A DNA stretch of 38,850 nt. It comes from JACPFV01 sp035526825 (GTDB taxonomy: Bacteria > Pseudomonadota > Gammaproteobacteria > Nevskiales > Nevskiaceae). Of this stretch, positions 21,682 to 29,874 are shown piece after piece. Each line of letters opens with the position of its first letter. The stretch's first letter is position 1. The translations under genes were made by a program, and so were the position numbers. Location: assembly GCA_035526825.1 (NCBI GenBank), contig DATLBT010000048.1, forward strand, positions 1 to 38,850, read 5' to 3'. The notes under the pieces were generated by a model. That model did no database searches. It was not told where the DNA came from and was given only the letters and a program-made list of their open reading frames with translations.

Positions 21682-23043
21682 TCAGAGGTCGAATTTCACG
21701 CCCTGCGCGAGCGGCAGGTCGGTGCCGTGGTTGATGGTGCAGGTCTGGCGGCGCATGTAGCTCTTCCACGCATCCGAGCCGGATTCGCGGCCGCCGCCGG
21801 TGTCCTTCTCGCCGCCGAAGGCTCCGCCGATCTCGGCGCCTGAGGTTCCGATGTTGACGTTGGCGATGCCGCAGTCCGAGCCGGTGGCCGACAGGAATGT
21901 TTCGGCGCTGCGCAGGCTCTCGGTGAAGATCGCGCTCGACAGCCCTTGCGGCACGGCGTTGTTCATCGCGATCGCGTCTTCGAGCTTGTCGAACTCGACC
22001 GCGTAAAGGATTGGCGCGAAGGTTTCTTCGCGCGATATCGGCAGCGGTTGCGCGCTGGCGATCAAGGTCGGTTCGACGTAGTGGCCACCCAGGTCGACGC
22101 GCTTGCCGCCACACAGCACGCGGCCACCTTGTTCGACTGCGGTCGCGATGGCGCGCTCGTACGCGACGACCGCGGCATCATCGATGAGCGGGCCCATCAG
22201 GGTGCCGTCGGCGAGCGGGTCGCCGATGCGGATCGAGCGGTAGGCTTTCGTGAGCTGTTCGAACAGGCGCGGCGCGATCGCGCGCTGCACGAACAGTCGG
22301 CGCGTCGAGGTGCAGCGCTGGCCCGCGGTGCCGGCTGCACCGAAGGCGATGGCGCGCACCGCGAGCTCGAGGCGAGCGTCATCCATGACGATGATTGCGT
22401 TGTTGCCGCCGAGCTCCAGCAGTGTGCGGCCGAGCCGGCGCGCGACCACTTGAGCCACCTCGCGTCCAGCGCGCACCGAGCCGGTGAACGAGACCAGCGG
22501 CAGGCGCGCATCCGCGGCGAGCTTTGCGCCGGCCTCGGCGCCGCCGTGCAGCAACTGGAACACGCCGGCGTGGCCGTGCTTCGCCATCACCGCATCGACC
22601 AGCGCATGCGTCGCTGCCGCGGTACGCGGTGCTTTCTCGGAAGGCTTCCACACCACGCTGTCGCCGCAGACTGCCGCGATCATCGCGTTCCAGGCCCACA
22701 CGGCCACCGGAAAGTTGAACGCCGTGATCACGGCGATGGGGCCGAGCGGGTGCCACTGCTCGTACATGCGGTGCTGCGGGCGCTCGGAGTGCATCGACAG
22801 GCCATGAAGCTGGCGCGACAGGCCGACGGCGAAGTCGCAGATGTCGATGACTTCCTGCACCTCGCCGAGGCCTTCGGACAGGATCTTGCCGGTCTCTTGC
22901 GAGACGAGGCGGCCGAGCGCGGCTTTCTCCCGGCGGAATGCATCGCCGAGTTCGCGCACGATTTCGCCGCGGCGAGGGGCGGGGAGATCGCGCCATTTCA
23001 GGAAGGCGGAGTGGGCGGCAATTACGGTTGAGTCGTGGTCCAT
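21682..23043 (-). CDS. ALDH7-type aldehyde dehydrogenase, N-terminally short
   Basis: 453 residues from ATG 23043. It matches the AmaB/ALDH7 group (aminoadipate-semialdehyde or piperideine-6-carboxylate dehydrogenase): 'WRDLPAPRRGE', 'GLGEVQEVIDICDFAVGLSRQL', 'FNFPVAVWAWN', catalytic E in 'LLELGGNNA', catalytic Cys in 'GTAGQRCTSTRRL', 'NVNIGTSGAEIGGAFGGEK'. It should oxidise the lysine-derived semialdehyde with NAD+. Family members start ~45 residues earlier, with a 'sPiDG' strand. Here that part is absent because a palindromic repeat and the upstream gene's stop lie directly before the start. Activity may be reduced. The frame continues upstream only as a shadow of the fRMsr gene. Confidence 0.88.
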   Translation of the reverse strand: MDHDSTVIAAHSAFLKWRDLPAPRRGEIVRELGDAFRREKAALGRLVSQETGKILSEGLGEVQEVIDICDFAVGLSRQLHGLSMHSERPQHRMYEQWHPLGPIAVITAFNFPVAVWAWNAMIAAVCGDSVVWKPSEKAPRTAAATHALVDAVMAKHGHAGVFQLLHGGAEAGAKLAADARLPLVSFTGSVRAGREVAQVVARRLGRTLLELGGNNAIIVMDDARLELAVRAIAFGAAGTAGQRCTSTRRLFVQRAIAPRLFEQLTKAYRSIRIGDPLADGTLMGPLIDDAAVVAYERAIATAVEQGGRVLCGGKRVDLGGHYVEPTLIASAQPLPISREETFAPILYAVEFDKLEDAIAMNNAVPQGLSSAIFTESLRSAETFLSATGSDCGIANVNIGTSGAEIGGAFGGEKDTGGGRESGSDAWKSYMRRQTCTINHGTDLPLAQGVKFDL

Positions 23044-23048
23044 GCCCC

Positions 23049-23561
23049 TCACCCTGGCCCTCTCCCCGCTTGCGGGGAGAGGGAATGGAGATAAATCTGG
23101 GCGAGTTGCTCGAGGCCCTCGCGATCTTCGCTGTCGAAGCGACCGGGGGTTGGGCTGTCCAGGTCGAATACGCCGAGCAGTTCTTCGCCGCGCAGCAGCG
23201 GCACCACGATCTCGGAGCGTGACGCGGCGTCGCAGGCGATGTGACCCGGGAATGCGTGCACGTCGGGCACGACGACCGTCTCGCGGCGCTGGGCCGCGGT
23301 GCCGCACACGCCCTTGCCGAGCGCGATGCGCACGCAGGCGGGCTTGCCGTGGAATGGGCCGAGCACCAGTTCGCCGCCTTTCCAAAAATAGAAACCGGCC
23401 CAGTTGAGGTCGGGCAGCGAATGCGCGACGAGCGAGGCGAGGTTCGCGGCGTTGGCGATCGCGTCGCGCTCGCCGTCGAGCAGCGCGCGCGCCTGCAGTG
23501 CGAGTGCGGCGTACAACTCGCGCTTGCCAGCAGCGGCCGGGGCTTTCAACTCGAACGTCAT
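23049..23561 (-). CDS. msrC: Free methionine-(R)-sulfoxide reductase (GAF domain)
   Basis: 170 residues with the fRMsr signature: 'LVAHSLPDLNWAGFYFWKGGELVLGPFHGKPACVRI', 'GKGVCGTAAQRRETVVVPDVHAFPGHIACDAASRSEIVVPL', 'LGVFDLDSPTPGRF'. The reactive Cys are in 'GKGVCG' and 'HIACD', as in E. coli YebR, with a third in 'KPACVRI'. It reduces free oxidised methionine using thioredoxin. The last residues (SLSPQAGRGPG) are encoded by a palindromic repeat and look like an added tail. The start overlaps the end of coaX by 4 bp. Confidence 0.92.
   Translation of the reverse strand: MTFELKAPAAAGKRELYAALALQARALLDGERDAIANAANLASLVAHSLPDLNWAGFYFWKGGELVLGPFHGKPACVRIALGKGVCGTAAQRRETVVVPDVHAFPGHIACDAASRSEIVVPLLRGEELLGVFDLDSPTPGRFDSEDREGLEQLAQIYLHSLSPQAGRGPG
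23058..23083. repeat. Palindromic repeat hairpin at msrC/ALDH junction
   Basis: CCCTCTCCCCGC-TT-GCGGGGAGAGGG has perfect 12-bp arms and belongs to a longer element (CCCCTCACCCTGGCC... on the left). Elements of this look recur in intergenic DNA of many GC-rich proteobacteria. Here it lies inside the 3' end of msrC, supplies that protein's last residues, and ends just before the ALDH start. Confidence 0.75.
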
Positions 23562-24283
23562 GCGCGATTCCCGTTGGTGGCTAGCGCGTGAAGGCCTTCA
23601 AGCACGAGGTTCGGGCGCAGCAGCCAGCCCCTCGACAGGTGCGGGTGCAGCGTCGCGGCGTCCCCGCCGGTGAGGATTTTTGGGCCCAGGAACTCGCGCG
23701 AGGCATGTTCGATGAGCCCGACGCACGCGTGCAGCGCGCCCTGCAGCACGCAGGCGTCGGTGTCGGTGCCGAGCCCGCGGCCGAAGGCGCCCGGCGCGGG
23801 CCGCATCTCGAAGCGCGTCGAAGCCTTGACCGCGGACCACGCGGTGAAGAGCCCCGGCGCGATCAGGCCGCCGGCGTGGCGCCCGCCCTCGCGCACTTCG
23901 TCGTAGGTCAGCGCGGTGCCGGCGTTGACGACGCAAAAGGGTTTCTCCAGCTCGATCCACAGCGCCGCCATCGACAGCCAGCGATCGACGCCAAGCCGCT
24001 CGGGTTGGGCGTAAGCGGGGCGCAGGCCGCGCCACTCGCGCCGGGGCCGCGCGAACTGCGCGCGCAAGCCGCATTGCGCGTCGATCGCGTCGGCGAGCGG
24101 GCCGTCGTGCGCGGCGCCGGTGACGTTCGCGATCCAGGCCTGCTCGCATACCGGCAGCTCGAGGGATTCCAGCGCCGCGCCGGGCTGGCCCTCGTGCTCG
24201 ACCGCCTGCAGCGCACGCAGCGTGCCGTTCTCCGCGACGGTCCATTTCAAGCGGCTGTTGCCCACGTCGATCAGCAAGATCAT
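23558..24283 (-). CDS. coaX: Type III pantothenate kinase
   Basis: 241 residues. Motifs of the ASKHA-fold CoaX are present: 'LLIDVGNSRLKW' at the N-terminus, 'YAQPERLGVDRWLSM', 'VVNAGTALTYDEV' (usually DCGTA, here NAGTA), 'GGLIAPGLFTAWSAV', 'ILTGGDAATL'. It phosphorylates pantothenate, the first step of coenzyme A synthesis, and does not need CoA feedback. It overlaps birA by 4 bp (start within the birA stop), a standard birA-coaX pairing in proteobacteria. Confidence 0.95.
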   Translation of the reverse strand: MILLIDVGNSRLKWTVAENGTLRALQAVEHEGQPGAALESLELPVCEQAWIANVTGAAHDGPLADAIDAQCGLRAQFARPRREWRGLRPAYAQPERLGVDRWLSMAALWIELEKPFCVVNAGTALTYDEVREGGRHAGGLIAPGLFTAWSAVKASTRFEMRPAPGAFGRGLGTDTDACVLQGALHACVGLIEHASREFLGPKILTGGDAATLHPHLSRGWLLRPNLVLEGLHALATNGNRA

Positions 24284-25281
24284 TGTGGGAGCGGCCCTGG
24301 CCGCGACCGTAGCGCCACCTCGCCAGACAACACCCGCCGCCGCTCGCCGCCGGCGTCGACCAGCAGCGCGCCCGCTTCGTCGACGCCGCGCGCGATGCCG
24401 CTGGCCTCGCCCTCGGGCAACAGCACCGTCACCGGACGGCCGCGCATCAGGTCCAGCGCGCGGAACTCCGGCTCGAACGGCGTGAAGCCGTCAAGCGCGT
24501 AGCGCCCGAGCATCGCGAGCCACTCGTCGAGGATGCGCGCGGCGAGCATGTTGCGCGAAACCGCCTTGCCCAGCGCTTCGTGCAAGGAGGTCCAAGGCTG
24601 CGTGATCTCGGCGCTCGTCGCCGTGCGCATTGCAACGTTGAGCCCGAGGCCGATTACGACGCGGCACGAGCCGCCGGTTTCGCCGCGCTGCTCGATCAAA
24701 ATGCCGCCGAGCTTGGCATCGCCGTGCCACAAATCGTTCGGCCACTTCAACTTCAGCGCGGGCAACTCGAGCGACGCCAGCGCCCGCGCGGTGGCCACAC
24801 CGACGGCCAGCGGCAGCGCGGTCAGCGCCGCGGGCCACTGCGCAAAGGTCCACGCCAGCGAGACGTACAGGTTGGCACCGAACGGTGAGTGCCAGCGACG
24901 TCCGTGACGGCCACGACCGCCGGTCTGGTGCTCGGCGAGGAGCGCCTGCGGATCGTTCGCGCCGGCTGCGGCCATCAGCTGCGTATTGGTCGAGTCGGTA
25001 CTCGCCAGCACGGTGAACCTCAGCTGCGCGCGCGCGTTTGCCGAAAGATGCCCGCGGATCAGGTCGGCGTCGAGCAGTTCGAGCGATTGGATAAGGCGGC
25101 TGCCACGGCCGGGTTGCGTCTCGATCGGCAGGCCCCACTCGATGAGCTTCTGCACGCGTTTCGACAGCGCGGCGCGCGTGACGCCGCCGTCGGCAGCGAG
25201 CGCCTCGCCGGAATGCCAGGCGCCGTCGGACAGCGTTCGCAGCAGCGGCAACAGCCGCTCGGGGCTCAGGGTCCGAGCCAT
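24280..25281 (-). CDS. birA: Biotin-protein ligase / biotin operon repressor
   Basis: 333 residues. The N-terminal ~60 residues are a winged helix ('SGEALAADGGVTRAALSKRVQKLIEWG'). The catalytic domain shows 'STDSTNTQL', the biotinyl-AMP loop 'GGRGRHGRRWHSP', 'LKWPNDLWHGDAKLGGILIE', and a C-terminal SH3-like cap. It activates biotin with ATP and loads it on acetyl-CoA carboxylase, and in the two-domain form it can repress biotin genes. Its start lies inside the plsY 3' end (16-bp overlap), showing translational coupling. Confidence 0.96.
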   Translation of the reverse strand: MARTLSPERLLPLLRTLSDGAWHSGEALAADGGVTRAALSKRVQKLIEWGLPIETQPGRGSRLIQSLELLDADLIRGHLSANARAQLRFTVLASTDSTNTQLMAAAGANDPQALLAEHQTGGRGRHGRRWHSPFGANLYVSLAWTFAQWPAALTALPLAVGVATARALASLELPALKLKWPNDLWHGDAKLGGILIEQRGETGGSCRVVIGLGLNVAMRTATSAEITQPWTSLHEALGKAVSRNMLAARILDEWLAMLGRYALDGFTPFEPEFRALDLMRGRPVTVLLPEGEASGIARGVDEAGALLVDAGGERRRVLSGEVALRSRPGPLPQ

Positions 25282-25919
25282 CGGCGCAGCACCATGGCCT
25301 TCTCGAAGCGGCTTTCGTGGCCCTGCCAGAGCCTCACCAGATTCTCACGATGGGTGTAAACCATCAGCGCCGCCATCGTCGCGGTGAACAAGCCGGCGGG
25401 CGTGAACACGCCGTGCGGATCGAAGCAGGTCACGTATAGCAATGCGGTGAGCGCGGCGGTGACCGTCGACAGCCCGACATAACCGGTGAGCACCAGCACC
25501 AGCGCGAACGCGGCCATCATCCACGGCAATCCCGCGGTGAGCAGCACCGCGTAGATGCCGGCCAGCGTCGCCGCGCCCTTGCCGCCGTGGAAGCCGAACC
25601 ACGCCGGGTAGACATGGCCCAGCGCCGCGGCGACGCCGCAGGCAAACGGCAGCGCGCTGGTGCCTGCTTCCATCGCGCCCGGCAGCGGCCATGTCAGCGC
25701 CGGCACCAGCGTGACCGCGAGTACGCCCTTGCCGACGTCGATCAGCAGCACCGCGAGCGCGAAGCCCTTGCCCTGCGTGCGCAGCGCGTTGGTAGCGCCG
25801 ACGTTGCCGCTGCCTTGCGTGCGCAAGTCGACGCCGCCGCGCAGGCGGCCGACGATGAAGCCGCCCATGGCCGTGCCGAGCAGGTAGGCGAGGGCGATCT
25901 TGGCAAGAAGTTCGAACAT
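25266..25919 (-). CDS. plsY: Acyl-phosphate glycerol-3-phosphate acyltransferase
   Basis: 217 residues, an integral inner-membrane protein with about five to six helices. PlsY motifs are visible: 'GSGNVGATNALRTQGK' (motif 1), 'GHVYPAWFGFHGGKGAAT' (motif 2) and 'HRENLVRLWQGHE' near the end (motif 3). It transfers the acyl group from acyl-phosphate to glycerol-3-phosphate, starting phospholipid synthesis. It follows directly on the M61 peptidase stop and overlaps birA. Confidence 0.96.
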   Translation of the reverse strand: MFELLAKIALAYLLGTAMGGFIVGRLRGGVDLRTQGSGNVGATNALRTQGKGFALAVLLIDVGKGVLAVTLVPALTWPLPGAMEAGTSALPFACGVAAALGHVYPAWFGFHGGKGAATLAGIYAVLLTAGLPWMMAAFALVLVLTGYVGLSTVTAALTALLYVTCFDPHGVFTPAGLFTATMAALMVYTHRENLVRLWQGHESRFEKAMVLRRWLGP

Positions 25920-27698
25920 TTATGCGCCGAGCCACGCCTTGCGCCTGGCCAGCGCCTCTGCACCCGGCGCGTCGGCGAGCGTCACCGTCCAGGCATCGAG
26001 CGGCAGCGGATCCGCCGTCAGCGTTGCGCGCAGCAACTCGTCGCCGCGGAAGTATTGCAACTCGCACGACTGGCCCGGCTTGAGCGCGGCGAGGCGCAGC
26101 GGCCATTGCGCGTTGCCGACGCGCAGCCCGTCGAGCGCGACCAGCACATCGCCGCCCGAGACGCCCGCGCGCTGCGCGGCGCCGCCGGCCAGCACCGACG
26201 CCACCGTCGTATCACCGCCCTTGAGCTTCAGCCCGAGCGTTGCGCCTTGCGGCTTGCCGCTGACGCGGCCGCCAGGGTCGGCGTCGCCCAACGCCGCGCG
26301 CGGACGGGCATCGATGCCGAATTCGGCGAGGAGCTCCGCCAGCGGCAGTTCTTCGGTCGAGCGGATCCAGCGGTCGAGCTCGGCGGCAAGCGGTCGCTGG
26401 GAAAGCTCGGCGGCGATGCGTTCGAGGCCGCGCTCCGGCACACCCGCGCCAGCGCGCCCGTAGCGCCGCCACAGTTCGCGCATCACCTCGTCGAGCGTGG
26501 TTCCGCCATGCCGGCGCAGGAACAAGTCGATGCACAGCGCGACCAGCGCGCCCTTCACGTAATAGCTGACCGTTGCGTTGCTGCTGTTCTCATCGGGCTG
26601 GTAGTACTTGGTCCAGGCGTCGAAGCTCGCATCGGCCAGCGATTGCACGCGCCGTCCCGGCGTGCGTGACAGCCGCGTCGCCGTCTCGGCGATGAGGTCG
26701 AGGTAAGCGCTCGCATCGATGATGCCGGCGCGCAATAGCATGAGGTCGTCGTAATAGGAGGTGACGCCCTCGTAATGCCACAGGTCGCTGGTGTAGGCCT
26801 CGGCGGCAAGGTTCGACGCCGCGAAGCGATCGGGCGTGATGCGCTTGACGTTCCACAGGTGGAAGTACTCGTGGCTGACCAGCCCCAAAAAGGCGCGGTA
26901 CTCGCGAGCGAGCATGGCGACGCCCGGCCGCGGCAGGTCGTTGCGCGAGCACATCAGCGCGGTCGAGGCGCGGTGCTCGAGGCCGCCGTAACCGGACGCG
27001 ACGATGCGTGTCAGGAACAGGTACCGGTCGAGCTTCGGTTCCTGGCCGAACAGCTCGCGTTGCGCATGGCAGATGCGCTGCGTGTCGTGCGCGAGCCGTT
27101 CGCGATCGAGGTCGCAGCGGCCGGCGAACACGTAGGCATGCGGGATGCCGTCGACGTTGAAGTCGACGCGGGCGTGGTCGCCAAGCTCGACCGGGTGGTC
27201 GAGCGCCTCTTCGTAGTCCTCGCAGCGATAAATGCCGAAGCCGTCGGCGTCGACCTGCTGCGGACGCATGGCGGTATACGCGCGCCAGCCGGTGACGCCG
27301 GGCCCCTCGGCGCGGCGCAGTTCCACCTCGATCGGGCCGTCACAGCCGACGGCGGCGTAGTACAGGGAACTGCCGTTGAAGAAGCCGCGGCGATTGTCGA
27401 GATAAGCCTTGCGCACCGACTCGTCGTACGCATAAACCGTGTACTCCAGCGTCAGTGCCCCCGCGCACGGCGCGCAGCGCAGCGTGTTCTTGTCCACGCG
27501 CTCGAACGCCACCGGACGGCCCGCGCTTTCCGCGCGGACCTCGATGACGTGCTTGGCGAAGTCGCGGACCAGGTAGCTGCCGCGGATCCAGGCCGGCAGG
27601 CGGAAGGCCTGGCCATCCGGATCGGGCCGCGGCACGCGCAGGGCCACGGCGAAGAGGTGCGCGGCCGGGTCGGCCGGCGTCACCGTATAGCGAATCAA
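25920..27698 (-). CDS. M61-family glycyl aminopeptidase with PDZ domain
   Basis: A TTG start at 27698, preceded by AGGAG, gives 592 residues beginning 'IRYTVTPADPAAHLF'. Upstream in-frame starts add an arginine-rich, unlikely leader. The zinc site H-E-x-x-H is in 'LVSHEYFHLWNVKRI', with the third ligand Glu in 'WHYEGVTSYYDDL'. A PDZ domain follows ('GATLGLKLKG', 'AQRAGVSGGDVLVALDGLRVG'). The family removes N-terminal Gly/Ala residues. No export signal is visible from this start, so it is probably cytoplasmic. It is first of the leftward run ending in ALDH. Confidence 0.92.
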   Translation of the reverse strand: MIRYTVTPADPAAHLFAVALRVPRPDPDGQAFRLPAWIRGSYLVRDFAKHVIEVRAESAGRPVAFERVDKNTLRCAPCAGALTLEYTVYAYDESVRKAYLDNRRGFFNGSSLYYAAVGCDGPIEVELRRAEGPGVTGWRAYTAMRPQQVDADGFGIYRCEDYEEALDHPVELGDHARVDFNVDGIPHAYVFAGRCDLDRERLAHDTQRICHAQRELFGQEPKLDRYLFLTRIVASGYGGLEHRASTALMCSRNDLPRPGVAMLAREYRAFLGLVSHEYFHLWNVKRITPDRFAASNLAAEAYTSDLWHYEGVTSYYDDLMLLRAGIIDASAYLDLIAETATRLSRTPGRRVQSLADASFDAWTKYYQPDENSSNATVSYYVKGALVALCIDLFLRRHGGTTLDEVMRELWRRYGRAGAGVPERGLERIAAELSQRPLAAELDRWIRSTEELPLAELLAEFGIDARPRAALGDADPGGRVSGKPQGATLGLKLKGGDTTVASVLAGGAAQRAGVSGGDVLVALDGLRVGNAQWPLRLAALKPGQSCELQYFRGDELLRATLTADPLPLDAWTVTLADAPGAEALARRKAWLGA

Positions 27699-27808
27699 GG
27701 GCGCAGAACTCCTGAAAAATCGATTATAGGTTCGTTGGCGCCTGCGGGGGGTGGCAGGTATGCTGCGCGGGGTCACGTTCCAGGGGGTTTTCAGTAATCA
27801 ACGCGACG

Positions 27809-29167
27809 ATGCCCATCGCGCCCACCGCGGGGTCCGGCCCGGCGGAGGGGGACGCGTCGTCGACGCAGACCCAAGCCGCGGCCCGGCAACCGACCGATGC
27901 GCCGCAAAAAATCGGCAAGTACGAGCTGCGCGGCGAACTCGGCCGCGGCTCGTGCGGCGTGGTCTACAAGGGCTTCGACCCATTCGTGCAGCGCGACGTC
28001 GCCATCAAGGTCGCAGAGCAGGACCCAGCGAAGTTCAAGGACACCTCGCTTGCGCACGCCAGCTTCTTCGTCGAGGCGCGTGCCGCCGGCATGCTTCAGC
28101 ACCCGCACATTGTCGCCACCTACGACGCCGGCGCAGAAGGCTCGCTGAACTACATCGTCATGGAGTACATCGACGGCGATACGCTGCTGCCGCTATGCCG
28201 CAAGAAGGGCCCGCGCGCACCGGTCGAGCAGGTCATCGACATTGCCTTCAAGTGCGCCAAGGCACTCGACTTCGCGCACAGCAAGGGCGTCCTGCACAAG
28301 GACATCAAGCCCGCCAACATCATGCTGACCAAGGAAGGCGTGCCCAAGATCATGGATTTCTCGATCGCCGAGATCTCCGCGGCGCCGAGCGTGCTGAGCG
28401 GCGTGGTCGGTTCGCCGATGTACATGGCACCGGAGCAGGTGCGCGCCGGGCAGCTCGGCCCGCAAACCGACCTCTACGCGCTGGGCGCAGTGATTTTCCA
28501 CCTGCTCGCCGGCGAGGCGCCGTTTTACGCGGAAGAAGTGCAGCGCCTGTTCGTGCTGATCAAGAGCCAGCCGCCGCCGCCGCTCAACGTGATGCGGCCG
28601 GAATTGCCACACCAGATTTGCGAGATCGTCGAGCGGCTGCTCAGCAAGGACCCGGCCGATCGCTACCAGAGCGGCGGCGAGCTGGCGACGGCGCTCATGC
28701 GCCTCAACGACAAGCTCAAGAACGCCGACAAGCAGATCAGCCGGCGCGAGAACCGCGACTCGCTGCGTCGCCTCAACTTCTTCAGCACCTTCGGCGACGA
28801 GGAGATCGACGAGATCATCAAGGCCGGCAGCATGATGACCTACCAGGCCGGCCAGTCGATCATCGAGGAGGACGCGCTCGAGAACGCTTTCTACCTGCTG
28901 GTGGCTGGCACCGCCGAAGTGCGCAAGAAGGGCAAGGCCTTGCACACGATGAACAAGGGCGACGCCTTTGGCGAGGTCGGCTTCCTGACGAAGGCCAAGC
29001 GCACCGCGAGCGTGATCGCGCAGTCCTCGGCGCTGGCGCTCAAGATCAACTCCTCGCTGATGGACCAGCTGTCGCAGGACTGCCAGCTGAAGTTCTACAA
29101 GGTGTTCACCGAAACGCTGATCTATCGCCTGTCGATGACCAGCGCCAAGCTGTCTGCGAAGTCCTAG
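27809..29167 (+). CDS. Ser/Thr protein kinase with C-terminal cyclic-nucleotide-binding domain
   Basis: 452 residues without membrane helix. Kinase residues ~37-300: Gly loop 'GELGRGSCGVVYKG', K67 in 'DVAIKV', E89, catalytic loop 'LHKDIKPANIML' (H163, D165) and 'MYMAPEQ'. The metal motif is D183-F-S in place of DFG, and the activation segment is short. Residues ~330-440 form a CNMP/CAP-type domain with the phosphate cassette 'FGEVGFLTKAKRTASV'. This suggests a cytosolic kinase gated by cAMP or cGMP, or by another ligand. Asp183 is kept, so it may be active despite the Ser. A membrane protein gene follows 22 bp downstream. Confidence 0.92.
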   Translation: MPIAPTAGSGPAEGDASSTQTQAAARQPTDAPQKIGKYELRGELGRGSCGVVYKGFDPFVQRDVAIKVAEQDPAKFKDTSLAHASFFVEARAAGMLQHPHIVATYDAGAEGSLNYIVMEYIDGDTLLPLCRKKGPRAPVEQVIDIAFKCAKALDFAHSKGVLHKDIKPANIMLTKEGVPKIMDFSIAEISAAPSVLSGVVGSPMYMAPEQVRAGQLGPQTDLYALGAVIFHLLAGEAPFYAEEVQRLFVLIKSQPPPPLNVMRPELPHQICEIVERLLSKDPADRYQSGGELATALMRLNDKLKNADKQISRRENRDSLRRLNFFSTFGDEEIDEIIKAGSMMTYQAGQSIIEEDALENAFYLLVAGTAEVRKKGKALHTMNKGDAFGEVGFLTKAKRTASVIAQSSALALKINSSLMDQLSQDCQLKFYKVFTETLIYRLSMTSAKLSAKS

Positions 29168-29188
29168 GGGTTAGGGGTTAGGGGTTAG
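29165..29188 (+). repeat. TAGGGGT heptamer tandem repeat (telomere-like)
   Basis: Three full copies of TAGGGGT plus TAG occupy the junction between the kinase stop (TAG of the first unit) and the GTG start at 29190. The last AGGGG lies at ribosome-binding-site distance from that GTG. Three runs of four G could form part of a G-quadruplex. Confidence 0.8.
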
Positions 29189-29189
29189 C

Positions 29190-29858
29190 GTGACTCGCGC
29201 CAGTTTTTGGGTGCTCGCTCTCGGCGGCTTGCTGGTGGGGGCACTCTGGTTTCTCCCGCGCTTTGTCGGCCCGCCGGTGCTGGGCCAAGCCATCCTCGCC
29301 GTCACCTTCCTTTATGGACTGCTGCTCGTGATGGCGGCCTCGCTCGGCAGCCAGCAACACGAGTTGCGCGACGCGGTGTGGTTCCTGATCCCGTTGTCGC
29401 TATGCCAGCTGCTGCCGGACGCGATGCTCGTCAGGACCTTCGGCGTGCTGAACTTTCCGGACCTCGGCGCGCCGCGGATGCAGTCGGTGCCGTGGTACAT
29501 GGGTGGGCTGTGGGTGGCGCCCTTGCTGGTGGTGATCTGGCTCGCGGAACTCGCGCACGCGCGCTCGGCGATCCTTGCGATGGTCGTCGCGGCGCTGGCG
29601 TCGGTGGTGGTGTTCGGAGCGGCGGAGTATTTCGCGCCGTCGTTCAAACTGTGGACGCCGCGAAACGTGTGGACGGTGCGGGGCGTGGCACCTTACGTGC
29701 TCGTCGCCGAAACTGCGCTCGGCGTAACGGCCTGGCTCATGTTCACGCAGGTGCAGGGGCGGGCAGTGCCGGTCAAGGTGCTGGGCGCGGCGGCGGTGTC
29801 GGTGTTTTATGCCGGCGCCCTGATTGGGTCGTTGCACGCCGTGAGGTTGGTGCGCTGA
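29190..29858 (+). CDS. Uncharacterised integral membrane protein
   Basis: 222 residues from GTG 29190, with about six or seven hydrophobic helices (first at residues ~5-22, last at ~200-217). Loops hold 'LLPDAMLVRTFGVLNFPDLG' and 'FKLWTPRNVWTVRGVAPY'. No transporter or enzyme motif is recognised. It is preceded by the heptamer repeat that seems to supply its Shine-Dalgarno sequence and is probably cotranscribed with the kinase gene. It converges on pilR, 16 bp apart. Confidence 0.75.
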   Translation: MTRASFWVLALGGLLVGALWFLPRFVGPPVLGQAILAVTFLYGLLLVMAASLGSQQHELRDAVWFLIPLSLCQLLPDAMLVRTFGVLNFPDLGAPRMQSVPWYMGGLWVAPLLVVIWLAELAHARSAILAMVVAALASVVVFGAAEYFAPSFKLWTPRNVWTVRGVAPYVLVAETALGVTAWLMFTQVQGRAVPVKVLGAAAVSVFYAGALIGSLHAVRLVR

Positions 29859-29874
29859 GGGCACGCCCGCGGGA

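Noticed and set aside
23044..23385. Upstream extension of the ALDH frame as its missing N-terminus
   Set aside because: The extension is Arg-rich, overlaps msrC in another frame and shows no ALDH N-terminal motif.
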